Below are positions 48,273-60,521 of a stretch of 64,000 nucleotides of DNA, in pieces. Made by a program: the position numbers and the translations under genes. This DNA is from Rhizobium leucaenae USDA 9039 (GTDB lineage: Bacteria; Pseudomonadota; Alphaproteobacteria; Rhizobiales; Rhizobiaceae), in NCBI RefSeq assembly GCF_000426285.1, contig NZ_AUFB01000002.1:186001-250000 (forward strand), written 5' to 3'. The notes under the pieces were generated by a model. It was not told the origin of the DNA and ran no database searches. It saw only the letters and a program-made list of their open reading frames with translations. Every line of letters begins with the position of its first letter. Position 1 is the first letter of the stretch.

Positions 48273-48905
48273 TTACGGAAGCGCGTCGTAGCCTTCGGCA
48301 AAGCCCTTGAGATCGACGGGAATGCCAATGCCTTCTTCCGGCGACTGGAAGACGATGAACGTGGCGGTGGCGCCGCTGCGCAGCGTTTTCAGCAACTCAT
48401 CCTCAAGCACCACTTCGGCATAGCAGCCGTCAGAGAAGCAGCGCACGAAATAGGCCCGGCCGATATCCTTGCCGTCGACATTGAGTCCGAGCCCGTTCGG
48501 CAGCAGCACGCCGAGCGGCGCCAGCACGCGAAGGATCTTCGACTTACGATCGGCAGTCTTCAGCACAACCACTGAAAGACCCACTTCCGGCCGGTCTTCG
48601 GCGATGACGTTCTGCATCAGTGCGCATTGTTCGGTCGATGCGCCAGCCGGTTTGTCGCAGACGACGGACCACGCGCCATGGCTCGAGCGCACCGTACCCG
48701 GCGGTTGTGGAACCTGATTGGTCGGCAGCTGTTGCGTATGCGCCGGCGGCTGTTGGCCCGGCTGCTGCGCTGGCTGGGTTTGCAGTTGCTGAGCCTGCGG
48801 CGCCGGCTGTGTCTGCTGTGCCTGCTGCGCCAGAACGGGCGCTGCGGCTGCGGCAGCGATGCTGGCGCTGACAAACCAAAGCCGGGCGAGGGAACGAAAA
48901 CCCAT
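48273..48905 (-). CDS. Invasion-associated locus B (IalB) family protein
   Basis: The 210-residue secreted protein has a signal peptide (LARLWFVSASIAAAAAAPVL, cut near residue 25), a Gln/Pro-rich spacer of about 45 residues (QQAQQTQPAPQAQQL), then the IalB domain: HGAWSVVCDKPAG, CALMQNVIAED, LAPLGVLLPNGLGLNVDGK and RCFSDGCYAEVVLEDELL. It is named from Bartonella, where IalB aids erythrocyte entry; in rhizobia it is a common periplasmic or outer membrane protein of unknown role. The Q/P spacer could span peptidoglycan. Confidence 0.88.
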   Translation of the reverse strand: MGFRSLARLWFVSASIAAAAAAPVLAQQAQQTQPAPQAQQLQTQPAQQPGQQPPAHTQQLPTNQVPQPPGTVRSSHGAWSVVCDKPAGASTEQCALMQNVIAEDRPEVGLSVVVLKTADRKSKILRVLAPLGVLLPNGLGLNVDGKDIGRAYFVRCFSDGCYAEVVLEDELLKTLRSGATATFIVFQSPEEGIGIPVDLKGFAEGYDALP

Positions 48906-49243
48906 AGAAACCTCTAGATTCGAATCAGTGCCGCTATTGTTGAAGCCCACGCCGGCAAATGAAAGGCCCCGCGTGCTGAATTCCAACCGACTGCGGCGGA
49001 AATACGACCTGTATCCCATTTTGCCCCGGCAATGCGATGGACCAGCACGCAATTTTTCGTATGATGATGAAATGCTTGCCATGTTTCGGCGGCCCGGGGG
49101 AATATACTTCGCGCAAAAATGCCGCACGGACAACTGTTGTGAGTTGTTGCGGAGTGCTCCAAACTGTGGTTTGAAGCGCAATGGACTGTAGGGATACTGC
49201 GTTTGAGATTGATCTGGGATCAGACGCTGGAGGGAGAGACATC
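48906..49243. other. Intergenic region before the oxidase operon
   Basis: These 338 bases separate the divergent IalB and coxB genes and should hold the promoter of the cytochrome oxidase cluster. I see no well-matched -35/-10 pair, FnrL or other operator palindrome, and no coding frame with plausible start and family match. The GGAGGGA at 49229-49235 is the coxB ribosome binding site. Confidence 0.5.
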
Positions 49244-51843
<2,600 letters not shown>

Positions 51844-51901
51844 CTTATTTTCGGACGCCGTGATAAACGGCGTCCGACTTAACGGACATTGGAATGAAAG
51901 A

Positions 51902-52861
51902 ATGACGGTCATCGACAATCACGAAGTGCTCGCGAAGAAAGGCGAAACCGGCCTGTCGGAAGCGAGTGCGCGCGATTATTTCGAGCTTTTGAAACCGCGG
52001 GTCATGTCGCTGGTCGTCTTCACCGCCTTTGCCGGCCTTGTGCTGGCGCCGGGCCACATCAACCCGGTTCTTGGCGTGATCGCCATTCTCTGTATTGCTG
52101 TCGGCGCCGGCGCGTCCGGTGCGCTGAATATGTGGTACGACGCCGATATCGACGCGGTCATGAGCCGCACGGCACGCCGTCCAATTCCCGCCGGCCGCGT
52201 TACGGCTTCCGAGGCGCTTGCCTTTGGCTTGGTTCTCTCCGGCTTCTCGGTGACGATCCTCGGTCTGGCCGTCAACTGGCTTTCGGCCGCGATCCTCGCC
52301 TTCACCATTTTCTTCTATGCTGTCATCTACACGATGTGGCTGAAGCGTTCGACGCCACAGAACATCGTCATCGGCGGCGCTGCCGGCGCTTTCCCGCCGG
52401 TCATCGGCTGGGCCTGTGTGACTGGTAGCGTGACGATCGAGAGCGTCGTGCTCTTCCTGATCATCTTCCTCTGGACGCCGGCGCATTTCTGGGCGCTGGC
52501 GCTGTTCAAGATGCGCGACTACGAAGCCGTCGGCGTACCGATGCTCCCGAATGTCGCCGGCGTGCCGACCACCAAGAACCAGATCGTCGCCTATGCCGTG
52601 TTGACGGCCATTATCGGCGTCCTACCGGCATTCGTGGGCTTTGCAAGCTTCGGCTATGGTGTTGTCGCCGCCGTGCTTGGTGCGGTCTTCATATACTGTT
52701 CCATCGCCGTCCGGCGCATGCCGGATGGCGATATCAAGATGATCCCGGCGAAGAAACTCTTCGGCTTCTCGATCTTCTATCTTTTTGCAATCTTTTCGGC
52801 ATTGCTGATCGACCGGCTCGTTGCGGTGCTGATGTCGGGCGGTGCGGGAGGCTGGCTGTGA
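51902..52861 (+). CDS. ctaB: Protoheme IX farnesyltransferase (haem O synthase)
   Basis: The 319-residue UbiA-family prenyltransferase adds a farnesyl group to haem B, giving haem O for the oxidase. The prenyl-diphosphate motif [15 protein letters not shown] (Asp-rich, residues about 76-90) with RRPIPAG, a second Asp-rich loop ([15 protein letters not shown]) and about nine hydrophobic segments are visible. ATG 51902 starts the usual form. It ends overlapping the following 46-residue gene, so translation is coupled. Confidence 0.93.
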   Translation: MTVIDNHEVLAKKGETGLSEASARDYFELLKPRVMSLVVFTAFAGLVLAPGHINPVLGVIAILCIAVGAGASGALNMWYDADIDAVMSRTARRPIPAGRVTASEALAFGLVLSGFSVTILGLAVNWLSAAILAFTIFFYAVIYTMWLKRSTPQNIVIGGAAGAFPPVIGWACVTGSVTIESVVLFLIIFLWTPAHFWALALFKMRDYEAVGVPMLPNVAGVPTTKNQIVAYAVLTAIIGVLPAFVGFASFGYGVVAAVLGAVFIYCSIAVRRMPDGDIKMIPAKKLFGFSIFYLFAIFSALLIDRLVAVLMSGGAGGWL

Positions 52862-52998
52862 TCGAACTCGTCAAGCTCACGGAAGCGCAAAAGAAATCGC
52901 GGCGAGGGCGCAACATCGCGCTCGGTCTGGTGCTCGCCGGCCTGGTGATCCTGTTCTACGCGATCACCATCATCAAGGTCGGCACCGGACACGTTTGA
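52858..52998 (+). CDS. Small single-helix protein in the oxidase cluster (CoxF-like)
   Basis: This 46-residue gene starts at a GTG (52858) overlapping the ctaB stop by four bases and ends ten bases before ctaG. Its protein is a short polar start ([17 protein letters not shown]) followed by one transmembrane helix ([19 protein letters not shown]) and a small tail. The position between ctaB and ctaG matches the small CoxF-like gene of alphaproteobacterial oxidase operons; a part in assembly or as a minor subunit is an inference from position. Confidence 0.75.
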   Translation: MIELVKLTEAQKKSRRGRNIALGLVLAGLVILFYAITIIKVGTGHV

Positions 52999-53007
52999 GG
53001 AGGCGTG

Positions 53008-53619
53008 ATGGAGGAGGGGACAACAAAGAAGGCAAGACGTGCCGGCCGCAACAACGGCCTGGTCGTTGCCATGTGCTTGAGCTTCGTGGTCGGCATGGGC
53101 GCGATGTGCGCCGCCGCCGTGCCGCTCTATCGCATCTTCTGTGAGGTGACCGGCTTTAACGGCACGACGCAGCGCGTTGATCAGGCCTCCAGCGTCATTC
53201 TCGACAAGTCGATCAAGGTCTCCTTCGACGCCAATGTTGCTCCGGGCGTGCCCTGGGATTTCAAGCCGATGCAGAAGGAAGTCGACCCGAAGATCGGTGA
53301 AACGGTCGAGATCAAGTTCCTGGTCGAGAACAAGTCCGATCAGCCGACACGCGGGCAGGCTATTTTCAATGTCTCGCCGGTGGAAGCGGGCGCCTATTTC
53401 AACAAGGTGCAATGCTTCTGCTTCAACGAGACCGATCTGGCGCCGGGGGAAAAGCGTGAGATGCCGGTGGTTTTCTACGTCGATCCTGAGATCACCAAGG
53501 CGGAAGAAACCAAGACGATCACGGCGCTGACACTATCCTACACCTTCTATCCGCGCGACGGCGCGAAGCCCGTGGCTTCCAACGAGGACGCGGCGAAGGT
53601 GGTGGAAAAGAAACTTTGA
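53008..53619 (+). CDS. ctaG: Cytochrome c oxidase assembly protein CtaG (Cox11)
   Basis: CtaG (203 residues) delivers copper to the CuB site of CoxA. One N-terminal membrane helix ([20 protein letters not shown], about 17-37) anchors a periplasmic immunoglobulin-like domain with the copper motif [15 protein letters not shown] (CFCF, near residues 135-138). The ATG at 53008 is preceded by GAGGAGG. An adjacent GTG (53005) is less well spaced. It belongs to the oxidase cluster. Confidence 0.94.
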   Translation: MEEGTTKKARRAGRNNGLVVAMCLSFVVGMGAMCAAAVPLYRIFCEVTGFNGTTQRVDQASSVILDKSIKVSFDANVAPGVPWDFKPMQKEVDPKIGETVEIKFLVENKSDQPTRGQAIFNVSPVEAGAYFNKVQCFCFNETDLAPGEKREMPVVFYVDPEITKAEETKTITALTLSYTFYPRDGAKPVASNEDAAKVVEKKL

Positions 53620-53680
53620 TGGAGAGTGCTTTCGGCTCAGCCGGAGGCGATATGGGAAAAGTCATTCGGGGATTGCTGAC

Positions 53681-54559
53681 ATGGCAGAGGCGCATACGAA
53701 GAAACACGATTACCACATCATCGACCCCAGCCCGTGGCCGATCACAGCGGCCTTCGGAGCCTTTGTCATCACCTTTGGCGGCGTCTGCTTCATGCGCTAC
53801 CTGAACGGCGGCGCGGTGCATCTGTTCGGGATCAATTTCGCACAGCCCTGGTTGTTCTTCATCGGCCTGGCCGTGATCCTCTACGTCATGTACGGCTGGT
53901 GGTCGGATACTGTGAAGGAAGCGCATGAGGGCGCGCATACCCGCGTCGTCTCGTTGCACCTGCGCTACGGCATGATCATGTTCATCGCCTCCGAGGTGAT
54001 GTTCTTCGTTGCCTGGTTCTGGGCCTATTTCGACGTCAGCCTCTTCCCGAATGAAGCGATACAGGCTTCCCGAACGGCCTTCCTCGGCGGCCAGTTCCCG
54101 CCCAAGGGCATCGAAGTCCTCAATCCCTGGCATTTGCCGATCTACAACACCATCATCCTGCTGCTCTCGGGCACGACGGTCACCTGGGCGCACCACGCGC
54201 TGCTGCACAATGACCGCAAAGGCCTGATCCAGGGCTTGGTCCTGACGGTACTGCTCGGCGCGCTGTTCTCCTGCGTGCAGGCCTATGAATATGCGCATGC
54301 GCCCTTCGAGTTTAAAAACTCGATCTATGGCGCGACCTTCTTCATGGCGACCGGTTTCCATGGTTTCCACGTGCTGATCGGAACGATCTTCCTGCTTGTC
54401 TGCCTCATCCGCTCAATTGGCGGCGACTTCACGCCGAGGCAGCATTTCGGCTTCGAAGCGGCCGCCTGGTATTGGCACTTCGTCGACGTCGTCTGGCTGT
54501 TCCTGTTCTTCTGCATCTATATCTGGGGAAGCTGGGGCGCGCCGGTCGCGGCCGGCTAA
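53681..54559 (+). CDS. ctaE: Cytochrome c oxidase subunit III
   Basis: This 292-residue subunit stabilises the aa3 oxidase and contributes to proton uptake. Seven hydrophobic segments are visible. Motifs are typical: WWSDTVKEAHEGAHTRVVS, SEVMFFVAWFWAYF, LSGTTVTWAHHALL and WHFVDVVWLFLFFCIYIWG. It has no notable ribosome binding site, but the ATG at 53681 gives the usual N-terminus. It ends the first part of the oxidase cluster, just before an intrinsic terminator. Confidence 0.94.
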   Translation: MAEAHTKKHDYHIIDPSPWPITAAFGAFVITFGGVCFMRYLNGGAVHLFGINFAQPWLFFIGLAVILYVMYGWWSDTVKEAHEGAHTRVVSLHLRYGMIMFIASEVMFFVAWFWAYFDVSLFPNEAIQASRTAFLGGQFPPKGIEVLNPWHLPIYNTIILLLSGTTVTWAHHALLHNDRKGLIQGLVLTVLLGALFSCVQAYEYAHAPFEFKNSIYGATFFMATGFHGFHVLIGTIFLLVCLIRSIGGDFTPRQHFGFEAAAWYWHFVDVVWLFLFFCIYIWGSWGAPVAAG

Positions 54560-54580
54560 GCACGGACGTAGAAATATCAA

Positions 54581-54609
54581 AGGCGGGTGCTTCGGCGCCC
54601 GCCTTTTTT
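54581..54609 (+). terminator. Rho-independent terminator after ctaE
   Basis: A GC-rich 10-bp stem AGGCGGGTGC/GCGCCCGCCT (one G-T pair) with a TTCG tetraloop is followed by a run of T. It ends transcription of the coxB-ctaE unit, so the DUF983/SURF1 genes downstream need another promoter or read-through. Confidence 0.88.
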
Positions 54610-54627
54610 GATTGCGAGAGGGGCCTC

Positions 54628-55278
54628 TCAAATGCCCGCCGCAAGCCGCTCGAATGCCGTCGGATGCGAAACGCCCCGAACTATGAGCTGTCTTATCTCG
54701 TCGGCGCAGGCTTGCGCAGTTTTGACCGAGGTATCGACCTCGAGATCATAAATGCCGGGCTGATGTACCTGCGCCTGCCAGGCTGATATCGGCGCGGGAA
54801 TCGGGGCAGCGGCGGAAACGCCGACATAGTCATTGCGCCTTTCGGCGCCTTCCGCCAAACGCCGCTGCATGATGGTCTCGATCGGGCAGCGCACTCCGAC
54901 GAAAAGAACGGGCAGGCCGGCAAGTCGTCGGGCGCAATCCGCCAAAATGCCAAGCGGCTTTGAATAGGCGTCATGATGGCCGAATTCCGCAACGACATTG
55001 AGCCCAAGACGGCTGTGGGCTGCAATCGAGGCATACAGCGCCGAATAGAATGTCGAAACCAGCGGCTCCAGATCAGGCCGCTCGCCACCCGGCCGCAGAC
55101 CGATCCCCGGCCGATAACGCTGGGGCGTGATATGCCGCACATAGGCGTCGACACCCAGATTCATCCATGGGCCGTCGAAACTTGCCTGAATGGCCTCGAC
55201 GATGCTCGATTTGCCCGATCGCGGCGCGCCGTTCAGAATGACGATCTTACCGGCGTTGGTGGCTTGATTGTTGTCCAT
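54628..55278 (-). CDS. Chloramphenicol-phosphotransferase-like P-loop kinase
   Basis: The 216-residue protein has a P-loop at its start (ILNGAPRSGKSSIVEA, residues about 13-28), then a conserved kinase-like body (GVDAYVRHITPQ, LNVVAEFGHHD, LPVLFVGVRCPIETIMQR) as in the CPT family that phosphorylates chloramphenicol. The drug activity cannot be assumed; other members act on unknown small molecules. It lies on the opposite strand between ctaE and the DUF983/SURF1 genes, breaking an otherwise conserved order. It starts at ATG 55278. Confidence 0.8.
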   Translation of the reverse strand: MDNNQATNAGKIVILNGAPRSGKSSIVEAIQASFDGPWMNLGVDAYVRHITPQRYRPGIGLRPGGERPDLEPLVSTFYSALYASIAAHSRLGLNVVAEFGHHDAYSKPLGILADCARRLAGLPVLFVGVRCPIETIMQRRLAEGAERRNDYVGVSAAAPIPAPISAWQAQVHQPGIYDLEVDTSVKTAQACADEIRQLIVRGVSHPTAFERLAAGI

Positions 55279-55461
55279 ACTCTCTTTCTATGGCCGGGAT
55301 GACGCTTTTCAAACGAACTGGAGAAGGCGGCCGCGACATCATGCTGCTGGGGAAGGTCCTTGTTTGCCTGCGGCGCGGCGGTCATCATGCATTTGGATTG
55401 GACGGATGGCTGCGTCGCGGCTACTGATGATGATAGGACGAGATCTGTACGCTCGTCGTGA

Positions 55462-55923
55462 ATGGCAATCGATCGAGATCAAACGTTGAGCCCAGAACAG
55501 GACAGAGCTTCAGGTCACGGAATAGGCCAAAATCAAGGGGCAGACAGCGACAGCGCCCTTTTTCCACCCGTCGATCCGTTCAAGGTCGGCATTCAGGGAT
55601 GCTGTCCGCGTTGCGGTCACGGCAAGCTCTTCAACGGTCTGTTGTCTCTCCAGCCGCGTTGCGCGGCCTGTGGTCTCGATTACGCCTTTGCCGATGCCGG
55701 CGATGGGCCGGCGGTCTTCGTTATCCTCATCGTCGGCTTCATCGTCATTGGCTCGGTGCTGTGGCTGCAAGTCAATTATGCGCCGCCGATCTGGGTGCAT
55801 ATCCTGCTGTTCGGTCCTTTGACCATCATCCTGTCGCTTCTGTCGCTCCGCTGGTGCAAGGGCATCCTGATCGCGCTGCAATACCGCAACAATGCCAGTG
55901 AAGGGCGCATTCACCGTGACTGA
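55462..55923 (+). CDS. DUF983 zinc-ribbon membrane protein
   Basis: The 153-residue protein has a zinc-ribbon-like start (GCCPRCGHGKLFNGLLSL and PRCAACGLDYAF: four Cys, residues about 47-75) and two membrane helices (about 86-105 and 112-133). DUF983 proteins often sit beside oxidase assembly genes, so a role in assembly or metal handling is an inference. Its stop overlaps the SURF1 start region. Confidence 0.85.
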   Translation: MAIDRDQTLSPEQDRASGHGIGQNQGADSDSALFPPVDPFKVGIQGCCPRCGHGKLFNGLLSLQPRCAACGLDYAFADAGDGPAVFVILIVGFIVIGSVLWLQVNYAPPIWVHILLFGPLTIILSLLSLRWCKGILIALQYRNNASEGRIHRD

Positions 55924-56686
55924 GACCGCCATGCCCGTTCGCCGCGCCAATCCTTTCTGGCAGATTGGCAAGGCGCTGATCCTGCTCGCGGCGCTCGTCA
56001 TCCTGCTGGTTCTCGGCACCTGGCAGGTCGAACGGCTGCATTGGAAGGAGGGCTTGCTGGCAGATATTGCCGTGCGCCAGGCCGCTGCCCCCGTGCCGCT
56101 GTCGACGATCGAGACGATGGCCGCATCCGGCGGCGATATCGAATATCGCGTCGTGACCGCGACAGGTCGCTACCTCAACAACAAGGAACGGCATTTCTTC
56201 GCGACCTTCGCCGGCGCTTCCGGCTTCGATATTTATACGCCGCTGCAGCTTGCAGATGGCCGCTATCTCTTCGTCAACCGAGGCTTCGTGCCCTATGACG
56301 CCAAAGAGCCGGAAATGCGCATGCAGGGGCAGTTGACGGACGAGCAGACCGTTACGGGTCTTGCCCGCGCCAAGCTCGCCAGCCAGCCCTCCGGCATGCC
56401 AAACAATGATCTGGCGAAGAATATATTCTATTGGAAAGACCTGGATGCCATGGCTGATAGCGATGGGCTTCCGCGGGACAAGGTGCTGCCCTTCTTCGTC
56501 GATGCCGACAAGACACCCAATCCGGCGGGCTTGCCGATCGGCGGCGTCACCATCGTCGATCTGCCGAATAACCATCTGCAATATGCCGTGACCTGGTATG
56601 GCCTGGCAGTGGCGCTGGTTGCCATCGTCGCCATCTCCTGGTGGCGCAAACGTCATCCGGCCCCCGGCAATAGTTTCCCGCAATAG
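55916..56686 (+). CDS. SURF1 family cytochrome oxidase assembly protein
   Basis: The 256-residue SURF1 helps haem a insertion into CoxA. It has one N-terminal membrane helix ([20 protein letters not shown]), a periplasmic domain with [17 protein letters not shown] and [14 protein letters not shown], and a C-terminal helix ([19 protein letters not shown]). The GTG at 55916 overlaps the DUF983 stop and has GAAGGG upstream; an ATG at 55931 is an alternative start. The gene lies between DUF983 and ispH. Confidence 0.9.
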   Translation: MTETAMPVRRANPFWQIGKALILLAALVILLVLGTWQVERLHWKEGLLADIAVRQAAAPVPLSTIETMAASGGDIEYRVVTATGRYLNNKERHFFATFAGASGFDIYTPLQLADGRYLFVNRGFVPYDAKEPEMRMQGQLTDEQTVTGLARAKLASQPSGMPNNDLAKNIFYWKDLDAMADSDGLPRDKVLPFFVDADKTPNPAGLPIGGVTIVDLPNNHLQYAVTWYGLAVALVAIVAISWWRKRHPAPGNSFPQ

Positions 56687-56834
56687 AACAGCTTCATTTC
56701 GATGGAATATTCGGCTAGAGCATGATCCCAAACGTGCGCGGCGGTTTTTGGATAAGATCATGCGCACTAAATTGAGTAAGCGGCAGGGCGAACCTATCTG
56801 TAGCCTTGCCATCGTCCCGGATTTCGGAAGAGAC

Positions 56835-57842
56835 ATGAACATAGCGGTTTCCAAACCTGACCTGACCATCCGGCTCTGCGGCCCGCGCGGCTTCTGCGCC
56901 GGCGTCGATCGTGCCATCCAGATCGTCGTGCTGGCGTTGAAGGCCTACGGTGCGCCGGTCTATGTCCGCCATGAGATCGTGCATAATCGCTATGTCGTCG
57001 AAGGCCTGGAGGCCAAGGGCGCCGTCTTCGTCGAGGAACTCAACGAGATCCCGGCGGAACACCGCGCCCAGCCCGTCGTCTTTTCCGCCCATGGCGTTCC
57101 GAAATCCGTCCCGGCGGATGCCGATGCGCGCAATCTTTTCTATCTCGATGCCACCTGCCCGCTGGTGTCCAAGGTGCACAAGCAGGCCATGCGGCATAAC
57201 CGCCTCGGCCGCCACGTCATCCTCATCGGCCATGCCGGCCATCCGGAAGTGATCGGCACCATGGGTCAGCTTCCGGAGGGTTCCGTGTCCTTGATCGAGA
57301 CGGTGGAGGATGTCGACGCCTATGAACCTGCCGACCCGGACAATCTCGGTTTCGTCACGCAGACGACGCTCTCGGTCGACGATACCGCCGGCGTCATCGC
57401 GCGACTGCAGCAGCGTTTCCCGAATCTCACTGCTCCGGCCGCCGACTCGATTTGTTACGCCACGACCAACCGCCAGGAAGTGGTGAAGGAAGCCGCTCCG
57501 GGCTGCGATCTTTTCATCGTTGTCGGCGCACCGAATTCGTCCAATTCCAAGCGTCTCGTCGAAGTGGCGCTGCGAGCTGGTGCCAAGAAATCCGTGCTTG
57601 TCCAGCGCGCCTCGGAAATCGATTGGGACGAGATCGGCGATATCAAAACCGTCGGTCTCTCCGCCGGCGCATCGGCGCCGGAGGTCATCGTCAACGAGAT
57701 CATCGAGGCCTTCCGCGCCCGCTACAATGCGGTGGTGGAGCTTGCCGAAACGGTCAAGGAAACCGAGAATTTCCTCGTCAATCGCGAGCTGCGCAATATC
57801 GAACTGACAGTGGCGGACATGGCTTTCGTCAATGGAGATTGA
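56835..57842 (+). CDS. ispH: 4-hydroxy-3-methylbut-2-enyl diphosphate reductase
   Basis: The 335-residue iron-sulphur enzyme is the last step of the MEP pathway, giving IPP and DMAPP; dxs at 26-28 kb is the first step. Three cluster cysteines are in [11 protein letters not shown] (Cys 21), [12 protein letters not shown] and [11 protein letters not shown]; the substrate-binding HGVPKSVP and [10 protein letters not shown] are present. Length is normal for IspH. It stands after SURF1 with a 148-base gap that may hold its own promoter. Confidence 0.95.
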   Translation: MNIAVSKPDLTIRLCGPRGFCAGVDRAIQIVVLALKAYGAPVYVRHEIVHNRYVVEGLEAKGAVFVEELNEIPAEHRAQPVVFSAHGVPKSVPADADARNLFYLDATCPLVSKVHKQAMRHNRLGRHVILIGHAGHPEVIGTMGQLPEGSVSLIETVEDVDAYEPADPDNLGFVTQTTLSVDDTAGVIARLQQRFPNLTAPAADSICYATTNRQEVVKEAAPGCDLFIVVGAPNSSNSKRLVEVALRAGAKKSVLVQRASEIDWDEIGDIKTVGLSAGASAPEVIVNEIIEAFRARYNAVVELAETVKETENFLVNRELRNIELTVADMAFVNGD

Positions 57843-58015
57843 AGGGCCACCTCGTCCTTCGAAGCCTTGCCGCTTGCGCTGCATCGCTAGGGCATCTCAG
57901 GATGAGCTGGAGAGAGTTTCGCCGCTAGACGCCAATGATCAGTCCTCATGGTGAGGAGGCCCTGCTGAGCTTGTCGCAGGAGGGCCGTCTCGAACCACGA
58001 GGGCGGGTGGTTGCG
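57843..58015. repeat. Degenerate intergenic repeat with palindromes
   Basis: Between ispH and thrB lies a GC-rich segment with several short palindromes: TCCTCA-TGG-TGAGGA (57943-57957), GCCCTGC...GCAGGAGGGC, and the phrases CCTCGTCCTTCGA, TCAGGATGAG and CTCGAACCACGAGG. This mosaic resembles dispersed repeats common between rhizobial genes. No coding potential is seen. Confidence 0.5.
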
Positions 58016-58047
58016 GTGGTCGGCGTGTATTAGATAGGGAATAATTC

Positions 58048-59013
58048 GTGGCCGTTTATACCGATATTACTGAAGACGATCTGAAGTGGTTCCTGACGGA
58101 ATATGATGTCGGCACATTGCTCTCCTACAAGGGCATTGCCGAGGGCGTCGAAAACTCCAACTTCCTGCTGCATACGTCGCGCGAGCCGCTGATCCTGACG
58201 CTTTATGAGAAGCGTGTCGAGAAGGGCGACCTGCCGTTTTTCCTCGGCCTGATGCAGCATCTGGCAAGCCGCGGCCTTTCCTGCCCGCTGCCCCTGCCGC
58301 GCAAAGACGGCGCGTTGCTCGGCCATCTCTCGGGCCGCCCGGCCGCACTGATCTCTTTTCTCGAAGGAATGTGGCTGCGCAAGCCTGAGGCAAAACATTG
58401 CCGCGAAGTCGGCAAGGCGCTGGCCGCGATGCATGTCGCCGGCGAAGGCTTCGCCATCAAGCGGCCGAATGCGCTGTCGGTTGAAGGCTGGCAAGGGCTT
58501 TGGGAAAAATCCGAAGCGCGTGCCGACGAGGTCGAACCCGGCTTGCAGGACGAGATCCGGGGCGAACTCGATTTCCTTAAGCGCCATTGGCCGAAGGACC
58601 TGCCGGATGGCGTCATCCATGCGGATCTGTTTCCCGATAACGTCTTTTTCCTCGGTGACGAGCTTTCCGGCCTGATCGACTTCTATTTCGCCTGCAACGA
58701 TCTGCTCGCCTACGACGTTTCGATCTGCCTCAACGCCTGGTGCTTCGAGAAGGACGGCGCCTACAATATCACCAAGGGCATGGCGCTCCTGGAAGGCTAT
58801 CAGAGCGTGCGGCCGCTGAACGATGCGGAAATCGCCGCCCTGCCGACGCTGTCGCGGGGCTCGGCGCTGCGCTTCTTCCTGACCCGTCTCTACGATTGGC
58901 TGACGACGCCGGCCGGCGCCTTGGTCACCAAGAAAGACCCGCTCGAATATCTGCGCAAGCTGCGCTTCCATCGCCAGATCGCCTCAAGCGCCGAATACGG
59001 GCTGAAGGCATGA
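58048..59013 (+). CDS. thrB: Homoserine kinase
   Basis: The 321-residue protein is a choline/aminoglycoside-kinase-fold homoserine kinase (ThrB of the rhizobial type, unrelated to GHMP ThrB). The kinase signature [20 protein letters not shown] (about 190-209) and [20 protein letters not shown] are intact. It phosphorylates homoserine for threonine synthesis. Its stop overlaps the rnhA start by four bases, so the two are translated together. Confidence 0.9.
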   Translation: MAVYTDITEDDLKWFLTEYDVGTLLSYKGIAEGVENSNFLLHTSREPLILTLYEKRVEKGDLPFFLGLMQHLASRGLSCPLPLPRKDGALLGHLSGRPAALISFLEGMWLRKPEAKHCREVGKALAAMHVAGEGFAIKRPNALSVEGWQGLWEKSEARADEVEPGLQDEIRGELDFLKRHWPKDLPDGVIHADLFPDNVFFLGDELSGLIDFYFACNDLLAYDVSICLNAWCFEKDGAYNITKGMALLEGYQSVRPLNDAEIAALPTLSRGSALRFFLTRLYDWLTTPAGALVTKKDPLEYLRKLRFHRQIASSAEYGLKA

Positions 59014-59450
59014 AACACGTCGATATCTTTACCGACGGCGCTTGCTCCGGCAATCCCGGTCCCGGCGGCTGGGGGGCGGTGCTGCGCTATGGCGATGTCG
59101 AAAAGGAACTTTTCGGCGGCGAACAGGAAACGACCAACAACCGCATGGAACTGATGGCGGCGATCTCGGCGCTCGGCGCGCTGAAGACGCCATGCGAAGT
59201 CGATCTCTATACCGACAGCGTCTATGTCAAAGACGGCATCTCGAAGTGGATTTTCGGCTGGAAGAAAAACGGCTGGAAAACCGCCGACAAAAAGCCGGTG
59301 AAAAACGCCGAACTCTGGCAAGCACTTGATGAAGCCTATAACCGTCACAAGGTGACGCTGCATTGGGTCAAGGGCCATGCCGGACACCCGGAGAACGAGC
59401 GCGCCGATGAGCTGGCGCGCAAGGGCATGGAGCCGTTTAAGAGGAAGTAG
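59010..59450 (+). CDS. rnhA: Ribonuclease HI
   Basis: The 146-residue enzyme cuts the RNA strand of RNA/DNA hybrids. All catalytic residues are visible: Asp in [18 protein letters not shown] (residue 9), Glu in [10 protein letters not shown], Asp in [13 protein letters not shown] and the later His and Asp ([16 protein letters not shown]). Length is normal. The ATG at 59010 overlaps the thrB stop as ATGA. Confidence 0.96.
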   Translation: MKHVDIFTDGACSGNPGPGGWGAVLRYGDVEKELFGGEQETTNNRMELMAAISALGALKTPCEVDLYTDSVYVKDGISKWIFGWKKNGWKTADKKPVKNAELWQALDEAYNRHKVTLHWVKGHAGHPENERADELARKGMEPFKRK

Positions 59451-59556
59451 GGGTGGCGGTGGGCCAGCGATTGGACAGTTGCTTTGCGCTGATTGCAGTC
59501 GTCGTATCGATTTGTCTATAGTTCCGCGCGAACGGAATTACTTGGTGGAACAGTCC

Positions 59557-60363
59557 ATGACAGAGGCAAGCATCGAGGGTTTGAGTCCACGGCGATTGCA
59601 CGCCAAGGCCTGGGCTGGCGAATACGAACTTATCGATCGGCAGCTCTCTCCGCTCGGTTTAAGAGCCATGAATGAGTTGCATCTAGCTCGTGCCAATACC
59701 GTCATCGATGTCGGCTGCGGGACAGGGCAGACGATCTTACAGTTAGCGGACCGGGTCGGTGAGAAAGGATTGATCTACGGCGTTGATATTTCGGAACAGC
59801 TTCTGACTGTCGCCAATCAACGCACGAGCCATCTCAAGTGTGTTCAGCTTATCAACGCTGATGCCCAAGCTTTGGAGCTTCCCTCCCACAGTGCGGATGC
59901 GATTTTCTCTCGTTTCGGCGTAATGGCATTTGATGACCCGATCGTTGCGTTCTCGAATTTTCATCGCTTACTGAAACCTGATGGAAGGATCGCATTCTGC
60001 TGTTGGCGCGCTTTCTGCGATAACGAATTGGATAGGTTTCCATTACTTGCAGCGGGATTTCGATCGCCATCGGATGAAACGCCGTTCAGTTTTTCTGACG
60101 CTGAGTACGTGGGCAACGTCCTTGCTTCTGCCGGATTCAGGGATATTGAGATCGCAGCCTACGACGAAGCGGTGACAAGCGGTGACGTAGAGGCAATGAC
60201 GCGCGTCCTTCTAAGCGTTGGCCCGCTGGGAAAGATCGCCCGCGAAAACCCCGCCGTAAAGTTGGCGGCCGAACCTAAGCTGCGAGAAGGACTCATTAGC
60301 CTTGGCAATGGGCCGAGCGTAGCGTTGGTCGCCTCGGTATGGATCGTGTCAGCGGTGGCCTAG
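59557..60363 (+). CDS. Class I SAM-dependent methyltransferase
   Basis: This 268-residue protein has the methyltransferase core: VIDVGCGTGQTILQLADRVG (motif I, residues about 50-69), VDISEQLLTVANQR, NADAQALELPSHSADAIFSR and LLKPDGRIAFCCW. The substrate is unknown; the pattern resembles UbiE-like and small-molecule methyltransferases. Codons such as TTA occur more often than in neighbouring genes (for example ATCTTACAGTTAGCG), a mild hint of horizontal origin. ATG 59557 was chosen by reading-frame continuity with the methyltransferase start. Confidence 0.82.
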   Translation: MTEASIEGLSPRRLHAKAWAGEYELIDRQLSPLGLRAMNELHLARANTVIDVGCGTGQTILQLADRVGEKGLIYGVDISEQLLTVANQRTSHLKCVQLINADAQALELPSHSADAIFSRFGVMAFDDPIVAFSNFHRLLKPDGRIAFCCWRAFCDNELDRFPLLAAGFRSPSDETPFSFSDAEYVGNVLASAGFRDIEIAAYDEAVTSGDVEAMTRVLLSVGPLGKIARENPAVKLAAEPKLREGLISLGNGPSVALVASVWIVSAVA

Positions 60364-60521
60364 TCGGCCGAGGAATTCCCCAGCCCGCTATCTCGTAAAG
60401 GTCGCTTAGGCCCAAAAGCCGTCATGATAGGCGCTCACCAAAAAGCCCAAACATCGCAACCCGCATCTTGCCCCTCAGCCCTTTCCCTCTATGCTGCGCC
60501 AAAACAGCTAGGGAGATGAAT

